Positions 1 through 5,783 of a stretch of DNA of 8,454 nucleotides are shown here, in pieces; within the stretch, counting starts at the first letter, position 1; each line of letters begins with the position of its first letter. The stretch comes from Bifidobacterium breve. GTDB taxonomy: Bacteria; Actinomycetota; Acidimicrobiia; IMCC26256; PALSA-555. The notes below the pieces were generated by a model, which did no database searches, was not told the origin of the DNA, and saw only the letters and a list, made by a program, of their open reading frames with translations. The position numbers were made by a program, and so were the translations under genes. The DNA is taken from contig CAMDCC010000115.1 in the NCBI GenBank assembly GCA_945889545.1, positions 1 through 8,454 on the forward strand. The letters are read 5' to 3'.

Positions 1-150
1 AAACCGTGCATCAAGGGTCACCGGATCTGGGTCGCGCTGATTCTCGGCTTCCTGGCCGAGGGCTGGACGATCGAGGAGGTTCTCACGGAGTACCCGCAGC
101 TCGAGGAGGCCGACATCCGCGCCTGCATCGCGTACGGAGCGCTCCTCTGA
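1..150 (+). CDS. DUF433 domain protein, C-terminal part (5' end outside window)
   Basis: Reading frame 1 is open from the first base to a TGA at 148-150 and gives 49 residues beginning KPCIKGHRIWVALILGF. This is the second half of a DUF433 domain: the PCI-[RK]-G-x-RI core is followed by an amphipathic helix, then EEVLTEYPQLEEADIRACIAYGALL. DUF433 proteins are small helix-turn-helix-like proteins, usually antitoxins or DNA-binding partners of DUF5615 PIN-like toxins. Pro is replaced by Trp in the usual RIPV motif (here RIWV), and the protein stops soon after the last helix, without the usual charged tail. No toxin gene follows directly. Instead a second, complete DUF433 gene starts 44 bp downstream, so this copy is an orphan or the product of a tandem duplication. 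The family call is good; the function is inferred. Confidence 0.7.
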   Translation, partial: KPCIKGHRIWVALILGFLAEGWTIEEVLTEYPQLEEADIRACIAYGALL

Positions 151-194
151 AACCTGCGCTCGCGGGAAGCGAATGGCGCGATGATGGCGGGGTT

Positions 195-425
195 ATGGCT
201 TTCGAACGGATCACGATCAATCCGAACCAGATGGACGGCCTGGCGTGCATCCGGGGTCTTCGGATCCCCGTCACGACGGTTGTCGGGCAGCTCGCGGCCG
301 GCCGCACCCACGCTGAGGTCCTCGCTGACTTCCCAGACCTCGAGGAAGCCGACATCTACGCAGCCCTCGAGTACGCCGCAGCCGCGGTCCAGGAGCGTGA
401 GCTCCCAGCCGCAGCCGCTCAGTGA
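195..425 (+). CDS. DUF433 family antitoxin-like protein
   Basis: A 76-residue protein with a complete DUF433 domain: ACIRGLRIPV at residues 17-26 matches the family core (usually PCIRGTRIPV), and residues 41-61 (EVLADFPDLEEADIYAALEYA) form the helical end. DUF433 proteins are thought to neutralise, and by DNA binding autoregulate, DUF5615 toxins. The ATG at 195 is chosen because it leaves exactly one DUF433 domain; the frame is open further upstream, but that stretch overlaps the preceding DUF433 gene and encodes no family sequence. Only a weak purine stretch (GGCGGGG) precedes it, and translation may be coupled to the upstream gene. The stop overlaps the GTG of the next gene (GTGA, 4 bp), the usual arrangement of a type II toxin-antitoxin pair. 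The Ala-rich tail (AAAAV, PAAAAQ) may be the flexible toxin-contacting part; this is inference. Confidence 0.8.
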   Translation: MAFERITINPNQMDGLACIRGLRIPVTTVVGQLAAGRTHAEVLADFPDLEEADIYAALEYAAAAVQERELPAAAAQ

Positions 426-805
426 GGCTGTTGATCGACAACAACCTCTCGCCGACCGTCGCGGCGGCGTTACGCGCTGACGGTCACGATGCCGTGCATG
501 TCCGCGACTACGGGCTCCAGCGCGCTGAGGACGACGAGATCCTCGAGCGCGCGCTTGCCGAGGATCGGGTGCTCGTGTCGGAGGACACCGACTTCTCAGC
601 GCTCCTCAGTCGCTCGGGGGCGGCAGCACCCTCGTTCGTCCTGCTCCGCACGCGTGATCCACTGACGCCCGACGAACTGGCGGCGCTCATCGTGGCGAAT
701 CTTCCCCAGATCTCCGCTGACCTCGAAGAAGGCTGCATTGCAGTTCTTCGACGAGACCGAATCACCGTCCGTCCGCTCCCGTTTCGCAGAGCATCGGATG
801 AATGA
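422..805 (+). CDS. DUF5615 family PIN-like toxin
   Basis: A 127-residue protein starting at a GTG that overlaps the stop of the DUF433 gene. The N-terminus RLLIDNNLSP (2-11) is the DUF5615 signature (usually LLDENLSP), with the first acidic residue at D6. Residues 37-39 (DDE), in front of ILERALAEDRVLVSEDTDF, and the D55-x-D57 pair supply the other acidic positions expected of a PIN/Mut7-C-like metal-dependent nuclease fold. By family analogy it would be an RNA-cleaving toxin restrained by the DUF433 partner; nuclease activity has been shown for few members, so the activity is inferred. Length is typical (about 110-130). All the expected acidic positions are present, so it does not look degenerate. 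It converges on the integrase gene, with 25 bp between the two stops and no obvious terminator. Confidence 0.85.
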   Translation: MRLLIDNNLSPTVAAALRADGHDAVHVRDYGLQRAEDDEILERALAEDRVLVSEDTDFSALLSRSGAAAPSFVLLRTRDPLTPDELAALIVANLPQISADLEEGCIAVLRRDRITVRPLPFRRASDE

Positions 806-830
806 CGCACTTGCACCTCCCGGTGGGGCA

Positions 831-2030
831 TCACCGATGAGCGCGTCGGCGAGGCGCGATGACCGGGGCTCGTGCCACCTCGTCCGCTCCCGGTAGCACG
901 AGCTGGAGTCGCTTCGCATCTGGCTGCGCGAGCGTTCGCTCGATCGCGTCACTCAATGCGTTGGCGATGGTCGCGTCGCGTTCTTGCGTGGCGTGCTGGT
1001 AGATGAGAGCGGCTCGCGGTGACGCGTGGCCGAGCCGCGACATGAGTTCTTTAGTGCTCGCGCCTGTCGCGGCCGCGAGCGTGTTGCCGGTGTGCCGAAG
1101 ATCGTGGAAGTGGAATCCATCGAGGCCGACCGCTCGCCGTGCTCGCTTCCAGGCCGTGTAGAGCGTCGCTCGGCGCATCGGTTGATTGATCGTGCCGGGG
1201 AATACCAGCCCGTCCGCTCCCGGCTCTGAGAAGTGAGCGAGGTGCGCCTCGAGCTCGGCGATCAGCACCTTCGGGATCGTGACCGTGCGCGTGCCGGCAT
1301 CGGTCTTCGGTGGCCCCACGATGAGGCTGCCGTCCGCGAGCTCCTGGATCTGCTCGACCACCCGCACCGTCGCGTGGAGCAGGTCGAGGTTCGAGCGGCG
1401 CAGTGCGCGCAGCTCGCCGAGGCGCAGGCCCGTGAACGTCGCCGTGAGGACGAGCACCCGGAAGCAGGGATCGATCGTGTCGGCGAGCGCGTACACCTGC
1501 TCGATCGTCGCCGCCGGGCGCTCGGGTGTGCGCTCCGTGCCCGCGCCCTTCACGGTGCACGGGTTTCGCGCGAGGAGTTCGTCCTCGACGGCCGTGGCCA
1601 GGATGGTCCGCAGCAGCCGGTACGCCTTGGCCACCGTCGGGCGGCCGGGCTTGCCGGCCTTGAGGAGCGAGGCATTCCACGTGCGGATCCGAGCCGGCGC
1701 CAGGCGTCCGAGCTCGACGTCGCCGAGCGCGGGCAGCACGTGGAGGCGCAGCAGGCCTTCGTAGAGCTCGCGGGTACGCGGTCGCAGCAGTTGACGCTCG
1801 TCGAGCCACCGCGTGGCGTACTCGCGCAGCGTGATGTGTGCAGCGTTCGGGTCAACCCACGTGCCGCGGTCGATGGCGACGCGCGCCTCGGCCAGGAACG
1901 ACTCGGCGGCCCGCTTGGTCGCGAACGTCCTCGGCGCCGCGAAGGTCTGGTAGCCGACTGTGTAGCGGGCCTGCCAACGCCCGGACGCGAGGCGCCGGAC
2001 GTTGCCCCAGGACTGGCGTCGGCCGCTCAC
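831..2030 (-). CDS. Tyrosine recombinase / phage-type site-specific integrase
   Basis: Catalyses integration and excision of a mobile element through a covalent 3'-phosphotyrosine intermediate. All catalytic residues are visible. Counting from the longest possible start (GTG at 2117, 428 aa) they are R232 (TGLRLGEL), K271 (PPKTDAGTRT), H338 and R341 (HDLRHT), H364 (LGHAS) and Y373 (ALIYQHAT). The domains in order are an arm-type DNA-binding domain (about 38-90, GNVRRLASGRWQARY), a SAM-like core-binding domain (about 95-190) and the catalytic domain (about 200-395). I prefer the GTG at 2028-2030 (399 aa), because relatives begin just before the arm-binding domain, the 29 extra residues resemble no family sequence, and the longer start would run through the three TGGCACG repeats. 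Neither start has a good ribosome site. The gene lies just downstream of tRNA-Gly on the same strand, the usual place for a tRNA-targeting integrase. It appears intact. Confidence 0.93.
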   Translation of the reverse strand: MSGRRQSWGNVRRLASGRWQARYTVGYQTFAAPRTFATKRAAESFLAEARVAIDRGTWVDPNAAHITLREYATRWLDERQLLRPRTRELYEGLLRLHVLPALGDVELGRLAPARIRTWNASLLKAGKPGRPTVAKAYRLLRTILATAVEDELLARNPCTVKGAGTERTPERPAATIEQVYALADTIDPCFRVLVLTATFTGLRLGELRALRRSNLDLLHATVRVVEQIQELADGSLIVGPPKTDAGTRTVTIPKVLIAELEAHLAHFSEPGADGLVFPGTINQPMRRATLYTAWKRARRAVGLDGFHFHDLRHTGNTLAAATGASTKELMSRLGHASPRAALIYQHATQERDATIANALSDAIERTLAQPDAKRLQLVLPGADEVARAPVIAPRRRAHR

Positions 2031-2088
2031 GGTTGCGCTCGCATCGCACCCGACAACGCACGCGCGGAACGCCGGAGCCCACGCGTCG

Positions 2089-2118
2089 TGGCACGAGATC
2101 TGGCACGGATCTGGCACG
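2089..2118. repeat. Three direct repeats of TGGCACG, candidate integrase arm-type sites
   Basis: TGGCACG occurs at 2089, 2101 and 2112, separated by AGATC and GATC, giving a 12 then 11 bp period (about one helical turn). The array lies between the tRNA 3' end and the preferred integrase start. Short direct repeats in that position are what the arm-binding domain of a lambda-type integrase, or an excisionase, would bind. The repeats are seen directly; the binding role is inferred from position, period and the arm-binding domain of the protein. Confidence 0.55.
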
Positions 2119-2145
2119 CCGACCAGGGCGGTCCCGGAAACGCAG

Positions 2146-2216
2146 AGCGGGTGACGAGAATCGAACTCGCGTTCTCAGCTTGGGAAGCTGATGTTCTGCC
2201 GCTGAACTACACCCGC
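2146..2216 (-). tRNA. tRNA-Gly (anticodon CCC)
   Basis: On the minus strand the cloverleaf folds completely. The 7-bp acceptor stem is GCGGGTG (2216-2210) with CACCCGC (2153-2147), and the D arm is GTTC/GAAC. The anticodon stem is TCAGC/GCTGA around the loop TTCCCAA (anticodon CCC at 2184-2182, reading GGG). The variable loop is GAAC and the T arm is GCGAG/CTCGT around TTCGATT. The discriminator base is T2146 and CCA is not encoded. The gene is 71 nt long, normal for tRNA-Gly. Its 3' half probably serves as attachment site for the integrase downstream on the same strand. Apparent plus-strand reading frames across it are spurious. Confidence 0.95.
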
Positions 2217-2226
2217 GAGGTCAGCG

Positions 2227-2232
2227 AGGGTA
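2227..2232 (-). promoter_or_regulatory. Candidate -10 element for tRNA-Gly
   Basis: The minus strand reads TACCCT (TAnnnT) 10 nt before the mature tRNA 5' end, placing transcription start a few bases ahead of the tRNA. I see no convincing -35 hexamer. The element is 14 bp from the opposing -10 of the SCO6745-family gene, so the two promoters are packed back to back. Confidence 0.45.
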
Positions 2233-2246
2233 TCGCAGCCCGCCGT

Positions 2247-2252
2247 TAGGCT
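2247..2252 (+). promoter_or_regulatory. Candidate -10 element, leaderless promoter of SCO6745-family gene
   Basis: TAGGCT ends 8 nt before the ATG at 2261. With the usual 6-8 nt from -10 to the transcription start, the mRNA would begin at or next to the ATG, so it would be leaderless. There is no Shine-Dalgarno sequence. Two other genes in the window have the same arrangement (TAGATT and TAGTTT). Confidence 0.6.
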
Positions 2253-2260
2253 CCCGCGCT

Positions 2261-2995
2261 ATGGAAGCTGTTGCTACCGCTCACCGGGTGGGACCCGTCA
2301 TCGCGACGCTTGGCGGCCGCTTCATGCTCGACGAAGCCACGACCGCGGGTGGCGCCGAGATCGGGTTGTCGTTCCCCGAGTTCTACATGTTGGGCCGCGG
2401 CAGCGTCCTCGGCGATGTCGATGCTGACGTGGTTGCAGCAACGTTCGTGTACTTCCCGGTGCCTATCGTCCGGATGATGTGGGAGTCGGCTCGCGCGAAG
2501 CATGCGCCCGACGCCATCGTCGAGCCGTACATCGAGGCGTGCCGAAAGTTCGGCCGCACGCACTTCGCAACAGCCCCGAACCTCGATGAGCTCTGTGCGC
2601 TGGCCGAGCGAGTGATCAACGAGGCAAGCCCGATCGGTGCGCCACTGTTCGCAGGCTGGCGGGCGGTGGCGCTGCCCGATGACGCGCCGGGCCGGTTGGC
2701 ACAGATGCTCCACGTGCTGCGCGAGCTTCGTGGGGGTTCACATGCAATCGCCGTCCTCTCTTCAGACCTCTCGCCGCTCGAGGCGATCATTGGCTCGGGC
2801 GAGACTGGAACGGCACAGGCTCAGCTGTTTGGCTGGTCCGAGCCGTATCCCGATCCCGCCGCTACGGCATCGGTCCGTGCCGAGGCCGAAGAGCTCACGG
2901 ACCGCTTGGCTGCTCCCGCATTCGAGGTGCTCACGCCCGACGAGCGAGTCCGTCTCGCTGAGCTCCTCAACGAAGTCAGTGCCGCTGCCACCTAG
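2261..2995 (+). CDS. SCO6745 family protein (function unknown)
   Basis: A 244-residue soluble, largely helical protein. It matches the actinobacterial SCO6745 family pattern: residues 41-66 (FYMLGRGSVLGDVDADVVAATFVYF) correspond to the family's GYFAGRAAPLGPVPAEVVTATFYNF block. Residues 128-139 (PLFAGWRAVALP) and 146-172 (LAQMLHVLRELRGGSHAIAVLSSDLSP) correspond to the blocks that end in LREHRGDGHVAAL. W192 in GWSE and the closing LTPDERVRLAELL helix also fit. The C-terminal half of this family looks like a winged-helix/MarR-like arrangement, but no ligand or target is established to my knowledge. The start is supported by the -10 hexamer 8 nt upstream. The gene stands alone, divergent from tRNA-Gly and convergent with the EtfD-like gene (26 bp between stops). 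A weak hairpin without a T-tract (GGCGAAGCC, 3007-3015) lies in that gap. Confidence 0.72.
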   Translation: MEAVATAHRVGPVIATLGGRFMLDEATTAGGAEIGLSFPEFYMLGRGSVLGDVDADVVAATFVYFPVPIVRMMWESARAKHAPDAIVEPYIEACRKFGRTHFATAPNLDELCALAERVINEASPIGAPLFAGWRAVALPDDAPGRLAQMLHVLRELRGGSHAIAVLSSDLSPLEAIIGSGETGTAQAQLFGWSEPYPDPAATASVRAEAEELTDRLAAPAFEVLTPDERVRLAELLNEVSAAAT

Positions 2996-3021
2996 CGAAC
3001 CGAAGCGGCGAAGCCCTCGGC

Positions 3022-5223
3022 CTAGCCGGTCGGCGTCTTCCGAGCGGCCGCTACCGACTCGCCCGTCTCGATCGCCTCGAGGAGCACTTCCGCGATGTCT
3101 TGCACCTTCACGTCTTCGTCCCGCTGCTTCTCTTTGACCCCGTCTTCCATCATCACGTAGCAGAACGGGCACGCAACCGCGATCCGTGAGGCACCGGTCG
3201 CAAGCGCTTCCTCAGAACGTTCGGTGTTGACCTTCTTGCCGACGCGCTCCTCCATCCACATGCGCGCCCCGCCGGCGCCGCAGCACATCCCCTGCGTGCC
3301 GTTGCGCGGCATCTCCACGATGTCGATGCCGGCCAGCGAGCCGACAACCTTGCGCGGCGCGAGGTAGATGTCGTTGTGCCGCCCGAGGTAGCAGGAGTCG
3401 TGGAACGTGACCCGTTCCTCGTGCGACGCGCCGTCCATCGAGAGGCGTCCGTCGTCGATCAACTCCATGAGCAGCTGCGAGTGGTGCACGACCGAGTAGT
3501 TGCCACCGAGCTGCGGGTACTCGTTCTTCAGCGTGTTGAAGCAATGCGGGCATTGCGTGACGATCTTCTTCACGCCCATGCCGTCGAGCGTCTCGATGTT
3601 CTGCGTCGCCAGCATCTGGAAGATGTACTCGTTGCCCGATCGACGGGCCGGGTCGCCGGTACACAGCTCGCTGGGGCCGAGGATCGCGAAGTCGATCCCG
3701 GCGCGCGTGAGCAGCTTGGCTACCGCGCGGCTCGTCTTCTTGTTGCGGTCGTCGAAGGAGCCCGCGCACCCGACCCAGTAGAGGTACTCATGGTCGAGCG
3801 GGGAGCTGCCGTCCACGATCGCCACACCGTCGAGGTCCTTCGCCCAGTCGGCCCGCTCGCCCTGGTTCATCCCGTACACGTTGGAGGAGTTCTCCATCGC
3901 GCGGTACGTGTTGCCGAGCTCGACGGGGAAGTCGCTCTCCATGAGCGACAGGTACCGCCGCATGTCGAGGATCTTGTCGAGGATCTCGATGTTGACCGGG
4001 CAGATCTCGTCGCACGCCTTGCACGTGGTGCACGCCCAAAGCTCTTCGGACGTGACTCGCTCGAACATGGAGTTGGCGGTGATCGTGATGTCTCGATCCA
4101 CACCGACTGGCGGCGAGACGGCGGGGTTCGCGGTCGCAGCCATGACCTCGCCCACCTTCAGCACGATCTCGCGTGGGTCGAGCGGCTTGCCGGTTGCATG
4201 GGCGGGGCACACCGAGGTGCAGCGCCCGCACCCCGTGCACGCGTCGGTGTCGAAGAGCTGCTTCCACGTGAAGTCCTCGACCGTCGAGGCACCGAAGGTG
4301 TCGAGGTCGGTCTCCATGAGGTTGGGCATGGGCTTCATGGCGCCCTTCGGGCGGTCCTTGTCCCGGAGGTACATGTTCATCGGCGACGTGACCATGTGGC
4401 GCAGCTTCGTGGTGGGGAGCAGCACGAGGAACACCACGAACGCGGCGAAGTGCAGGATCCACATCGCGCGGTGCACGTCGACGAGTGTGCTGCGCGACCA
4501 GCCGTCCACCAGATCGCCGACCCGGTAGCCGACGAACGACCACTTCTCGAAGTTCGGCATCCCGCTCAGCGCGATGCGGAGTCCTTCGGTGAGGAACCCG
4601 GTGACGCCGATCACGAGGAACGTGCCGAGGATCGCGGCGTCTTCAGGTTTGGTCTTGATGCGGATGCGATACGGCCGTTGCACGTAGCGCCGGCCGATTG
4701 CCCACACGATGCCGACGATGAACACCACACCGAAGAAGTCGGCAGTGGCTGCGTACGCGCGGTACACGTCGCCATGCAGGAACTTCAGCGCTTCGGGGAG
4801 CTGGTGGTTGATCTCGAGGATCACGGTCGCCGCGAACAGCACGAGGAACCCGAAGTAGATGCACGAGTGCATCAACCCTGCGGCGGGGTCGCGCAGCAGC
4901 GTCTGCATCCACACACCGGCTCGGAAGTCGCGCAGCCGCCGGTGCACGTTCTTCTTCGTGGTGCGTCGGTCGTCGGGCTTGCCGCGCTCGTAGTTCCTGA
5001 CGCGCTGCGCGATCAACCACGCACAGGCGAACAGCGCGACTGCGATGACGGCATAGAACATCCAGTAGACGGGATCCGGAACGTTGATGAAATCCGGGCG
5101 GTGGACCGGGTCGTCGTCGTGCCACTCGGTGATGCGCGGCAGGATCCCCGACACGGGGACAAGCACGAACGCGAGCAGCGCTCCGACAATGACGACGAGC
5201 TGATGTGGCTTCGGCCGGCTCAC
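3022..5223 (-). CDS. etfD: EtfD-like membrane Fe-S oxidoreductase (probable ETF:menaquinone oxidoreductase)
   Basis: A 733-residue protein with about six hydrophobic segments (near 8-28, 52-73, 118-137, 161-180, 196-218, 252-272) resembling the NarI/DsrM type. H119, H251 and H258 are possible haem b ligands. A ferredoxin domain follows with two full [4Fe-4S] motifs (C329, C332, C335, C339 and C398, C401, C404, C408). Next are two heterodisulfide-reductase-type CCG domains. The second is canonical (C611, C647-C648 in MCCGAGG, C685, C688). The first has C486, C521 (ELCTGDPARRSG in place of CCG), C558 and C561. This architecture matches Rv0338c of Mycobacterium tuberculosis, now called EtfD, which passes electrons from ETF during fatty-acid beta-oxidation to menaquinone. 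The electron partner here is inferred, as no etfAB genes are in view. The GTG start is supported by TAGTTT 7 nt upstream. Some 26 bp separate it from the cNMP-fold gene upstream, so read-through co-transcription is also likely. Confidence 0.85.
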   Translation of the reverse strand: MSRPKPHQLVVIVGALLAFVLVPVSGILPRITEWHDDDPVHRPDFINVPDPVYWMFYAVIAVALFACAWLIAQRVRNYERGKPDDRRTTKKNVHRRLRDFRAGVWMQTLLRDPAAGLMHSCIYFGFLVLFAATVILEINHQLPEALKFLHGDVYRAYAATADFFGVVFIVGIVWAIGRRYVQRPYRIRIKTKPEDAAILGTFLVIGVTGFLTEGLRIALSGMPNFEKWSFVGYRVGDLVDGWSRSTLVDVHRAMWILHFAAFVVFLVLLPTTKLRHMVTSPMNMYLRDKDRPKGAMKPMPNLMETDLDTFGASTVEDFTWKQLFDTDACTGCGRCTSVCPAHATGKPLDPREIVLKVGEVMAATANPAVSPPVGVDRDITITANSMFERVTSEELWACTTCKACDEICPVNIEILDKILDMRRYLSLMESDFPVELGNTYRAMENSSNVYGMNQGERADWAKDLDGVAIVDGSSPLDHEYLYWVGCAGSFDDRNKKTSRAVAKLLTRAGIDFAILGPSELCTGDPARRSGNEYIFQMLATQNIETLDGMGVKKIVTQCPHCFNTLKNEYPQLGGNYSVVHHSQLLMELIDDGRLSMDGASHEERVTFHDSCYLGRHNDIYLAPRKVVGSLAGIDIVEMPRNGTQGMCCGAGGARMWMEERVGKKVNTERSEEALATGASRIAVACPFCYVMMEDGVKEKQRDEDVKVQDIAEVLLEAIETGESVAAARKTPTG

Positions 5224-5230
5224 AGACCGA

Positions 5231-5236
5231 AAACTA
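5231..5236 (-). promoter_or_regulatory. Candidate -10 element, leaderless promoter of EtfD-like gene
   Basis: The minus strand reads TAGTTT 7 nt before the GTG at 5223, with no Shine-Dalgarno sequence between, so a transcript starting here would be nearly or fully leaderless. The hexamer lies in the 26-bp gap after the stop of the upstream cNMP-fold gene, giving the oxidoreductase its own promoter in addition to possible read-through. Confidence 0.55.
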
Positions 5237-5249
5237 GTGCCGAATCGGA

Positions 5250-5672
5250 TTACTGAACGGCTTGGGCGTCGTAGGCACGCAGGCGCCGGGCGAGTCCGGC
5301 GAGCAGCTTGTGCGCGAACCCGGGCACCTCGTCGATGAGAGCGGCGAACTCACGCTGGCCCAGTACGACGAGCTCCATTGGTGTCGATGCGGTGATCGTG
5401 GCGTTGCGAGGTGCCCGGTCGAGCAGCGCAAGGTCGCCGAAGAAGTCGCCGGGCCCGAGCGTCGCAACCTCTTGACCGTGCCGCGTGACCTTGGCGTTGC
5501 CGTCGATGATCACGAAGAACTCGGCGCCGGCAGCGCCTTCGCTCACCAGCACCTTGCCCGTGTCGACCCGGATGTCCTCGGCCCGACGGGCGACCTGTTG
5601 CAGGTCTTTCTTCGAGCAGGCCGAGAACAGCGGTACCTCGGCCAGGTGGTCAACGAACGTTTCCTTCGCCAT
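5250..5672 (-). CDS. Stand-alone cyclic-nucleotide-binding-fold protein
   Basis: A 140-residue protein consisting almost only of a CRP/cNMP-binding beta-roll: the opening helix VPLFSACSKKDLQQVARR (13-30), beta strands with DTGKVLVSEGAAGAEFFVIIDG (37-58), and a phosphate-binding cassette at 73-92 (GPGDFFGDLALLDRAPRNAT). It ends with the C-helix and has no helix-turn-helix, so it is not a CRP-type DNA-binding regulator. R89, which contacts the cyclic phosphate in the family, is kept. The ribose-contacting Glu of FGE is Asp80 here, so cNMP binding may be weak, altered or lost. I chose the ATG at 5670-5672 because it begins the recognisable domain and has TAGATT 8 nt upstream; a longer frame back to 5843 runs through the dnaK control region. 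It lies 26 bp before the EtfD-like gene on the same strand, suggesting a regulatory or structural link; this is inference. Confidence 0.85.
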   Translation of the reverse strand: MAKETFVDHLAEVPLFSACSKKDLQQVARRAEDIRVDTGKVLVSEGAAGAEFFVIIDGNAKVTRHGQEVATLGPGDFFGDLALLDRAPRNATITASTPMELVVLGQREFAALIDEVPGFAHKLLAGLARRLRAYDAQAVQ

Positions 5673-5680
5673 GGCCAGGG

Positions 5681-5686
5681 AATCTA
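5681..5686 (-). promoter_or_regulatory. Candidate -10 element, leaderless promoter of the cNMP-fold gene
   Basis: The minus strand reads TAGATT 8 nt before the ATG at 5672, the same geometry as the promoter before 2261. There is no Shine-Dalgarno sequence and no clear -35 element. It defines the left edge of the divergent control region shared with dnaK. Confidence 0.6.
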
Positions 5687-5757
5687 GCGACCGTGCCGGA
5701 CCCGTGCCTTGCGAGGTCGGGCCGTCGGTGCCGATCCGGGTCGGCGACCCAAATTGG

Positions 5758-5783
5758 GGAATAGCGAGCCACCCGCCAAAGTT
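5758..5783 (+). promoter_or_regulatory. SigH/SigR-type promoter candidate for dnaK operon
   Basis: GGAAT (5758-5762, inside GGGGAATA) and GTT (5781-5783, inside GTTGAT) are separated by exactly 18 nt. This matches the actinobacterial SigR/SigH consensus GGAAT-N18-GTT. In mycobacteria dnaK belongs to the SigH heat/oxidative-stress regulon, which agrees. Transcription would start near 5790, leaving a leader of about 105 nt. The match is seen directly; which sigma factor is used is inference. Confidence 0.55.

Larger units (their letters stand above)
1..2170. mobile_element. Probable end of an integrated element inserted at tRNA-Gly (other end outside window)
   Basis: An intact tyrosine integrase gene beside the 3' end of a tRNA, with direct repeats between them and a toxin-antitoxin pair further in, is the standard layout of an integrative element or prophage end. 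The attachment core should be in the 3' half of the tRNA gene (about 2146-2180), which stays intact after recombination. A second copy of this tRNA 3' sequence is not visible between 1 and 2145, so the far attachment site would be left of base 1. No structural phage, conjugation or replication genes are in view, so the element type is unknown and a decayed remnant is possible. The inner boundary is undefined; the toxin-antitoxin genes are included only because of their position. Confidence 0.4.

Noticed and set aside
1233..2249. 338-codon plus-strand frame covering the integrase and the tRNA
   Set aside because: It is a shadow of the integrase; its C-terminal part (VTRIELAFSAWEADVLPLNY) is simply the complement of the tRNA-Gly read as protein.
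2996..3021. Possible bidirectional terminator between the convergent SCO6745-family and EtfD-like genes
   Set aside because: Only a 3-bp GGC/GCC stem with a weak outer CCGA/TCGG and no T-tract on either strand; too weak to call.
3376..5256. 626-codon open frame on the plus strand antisense to the EtfD-like gene
   Set aside because: The sequence is rich in Val, Glu, His and Arg in an aperiodic pattern typical of the complement of a high-GC gene. It has no domain, and the opposite strand carries a complete well-known protein.
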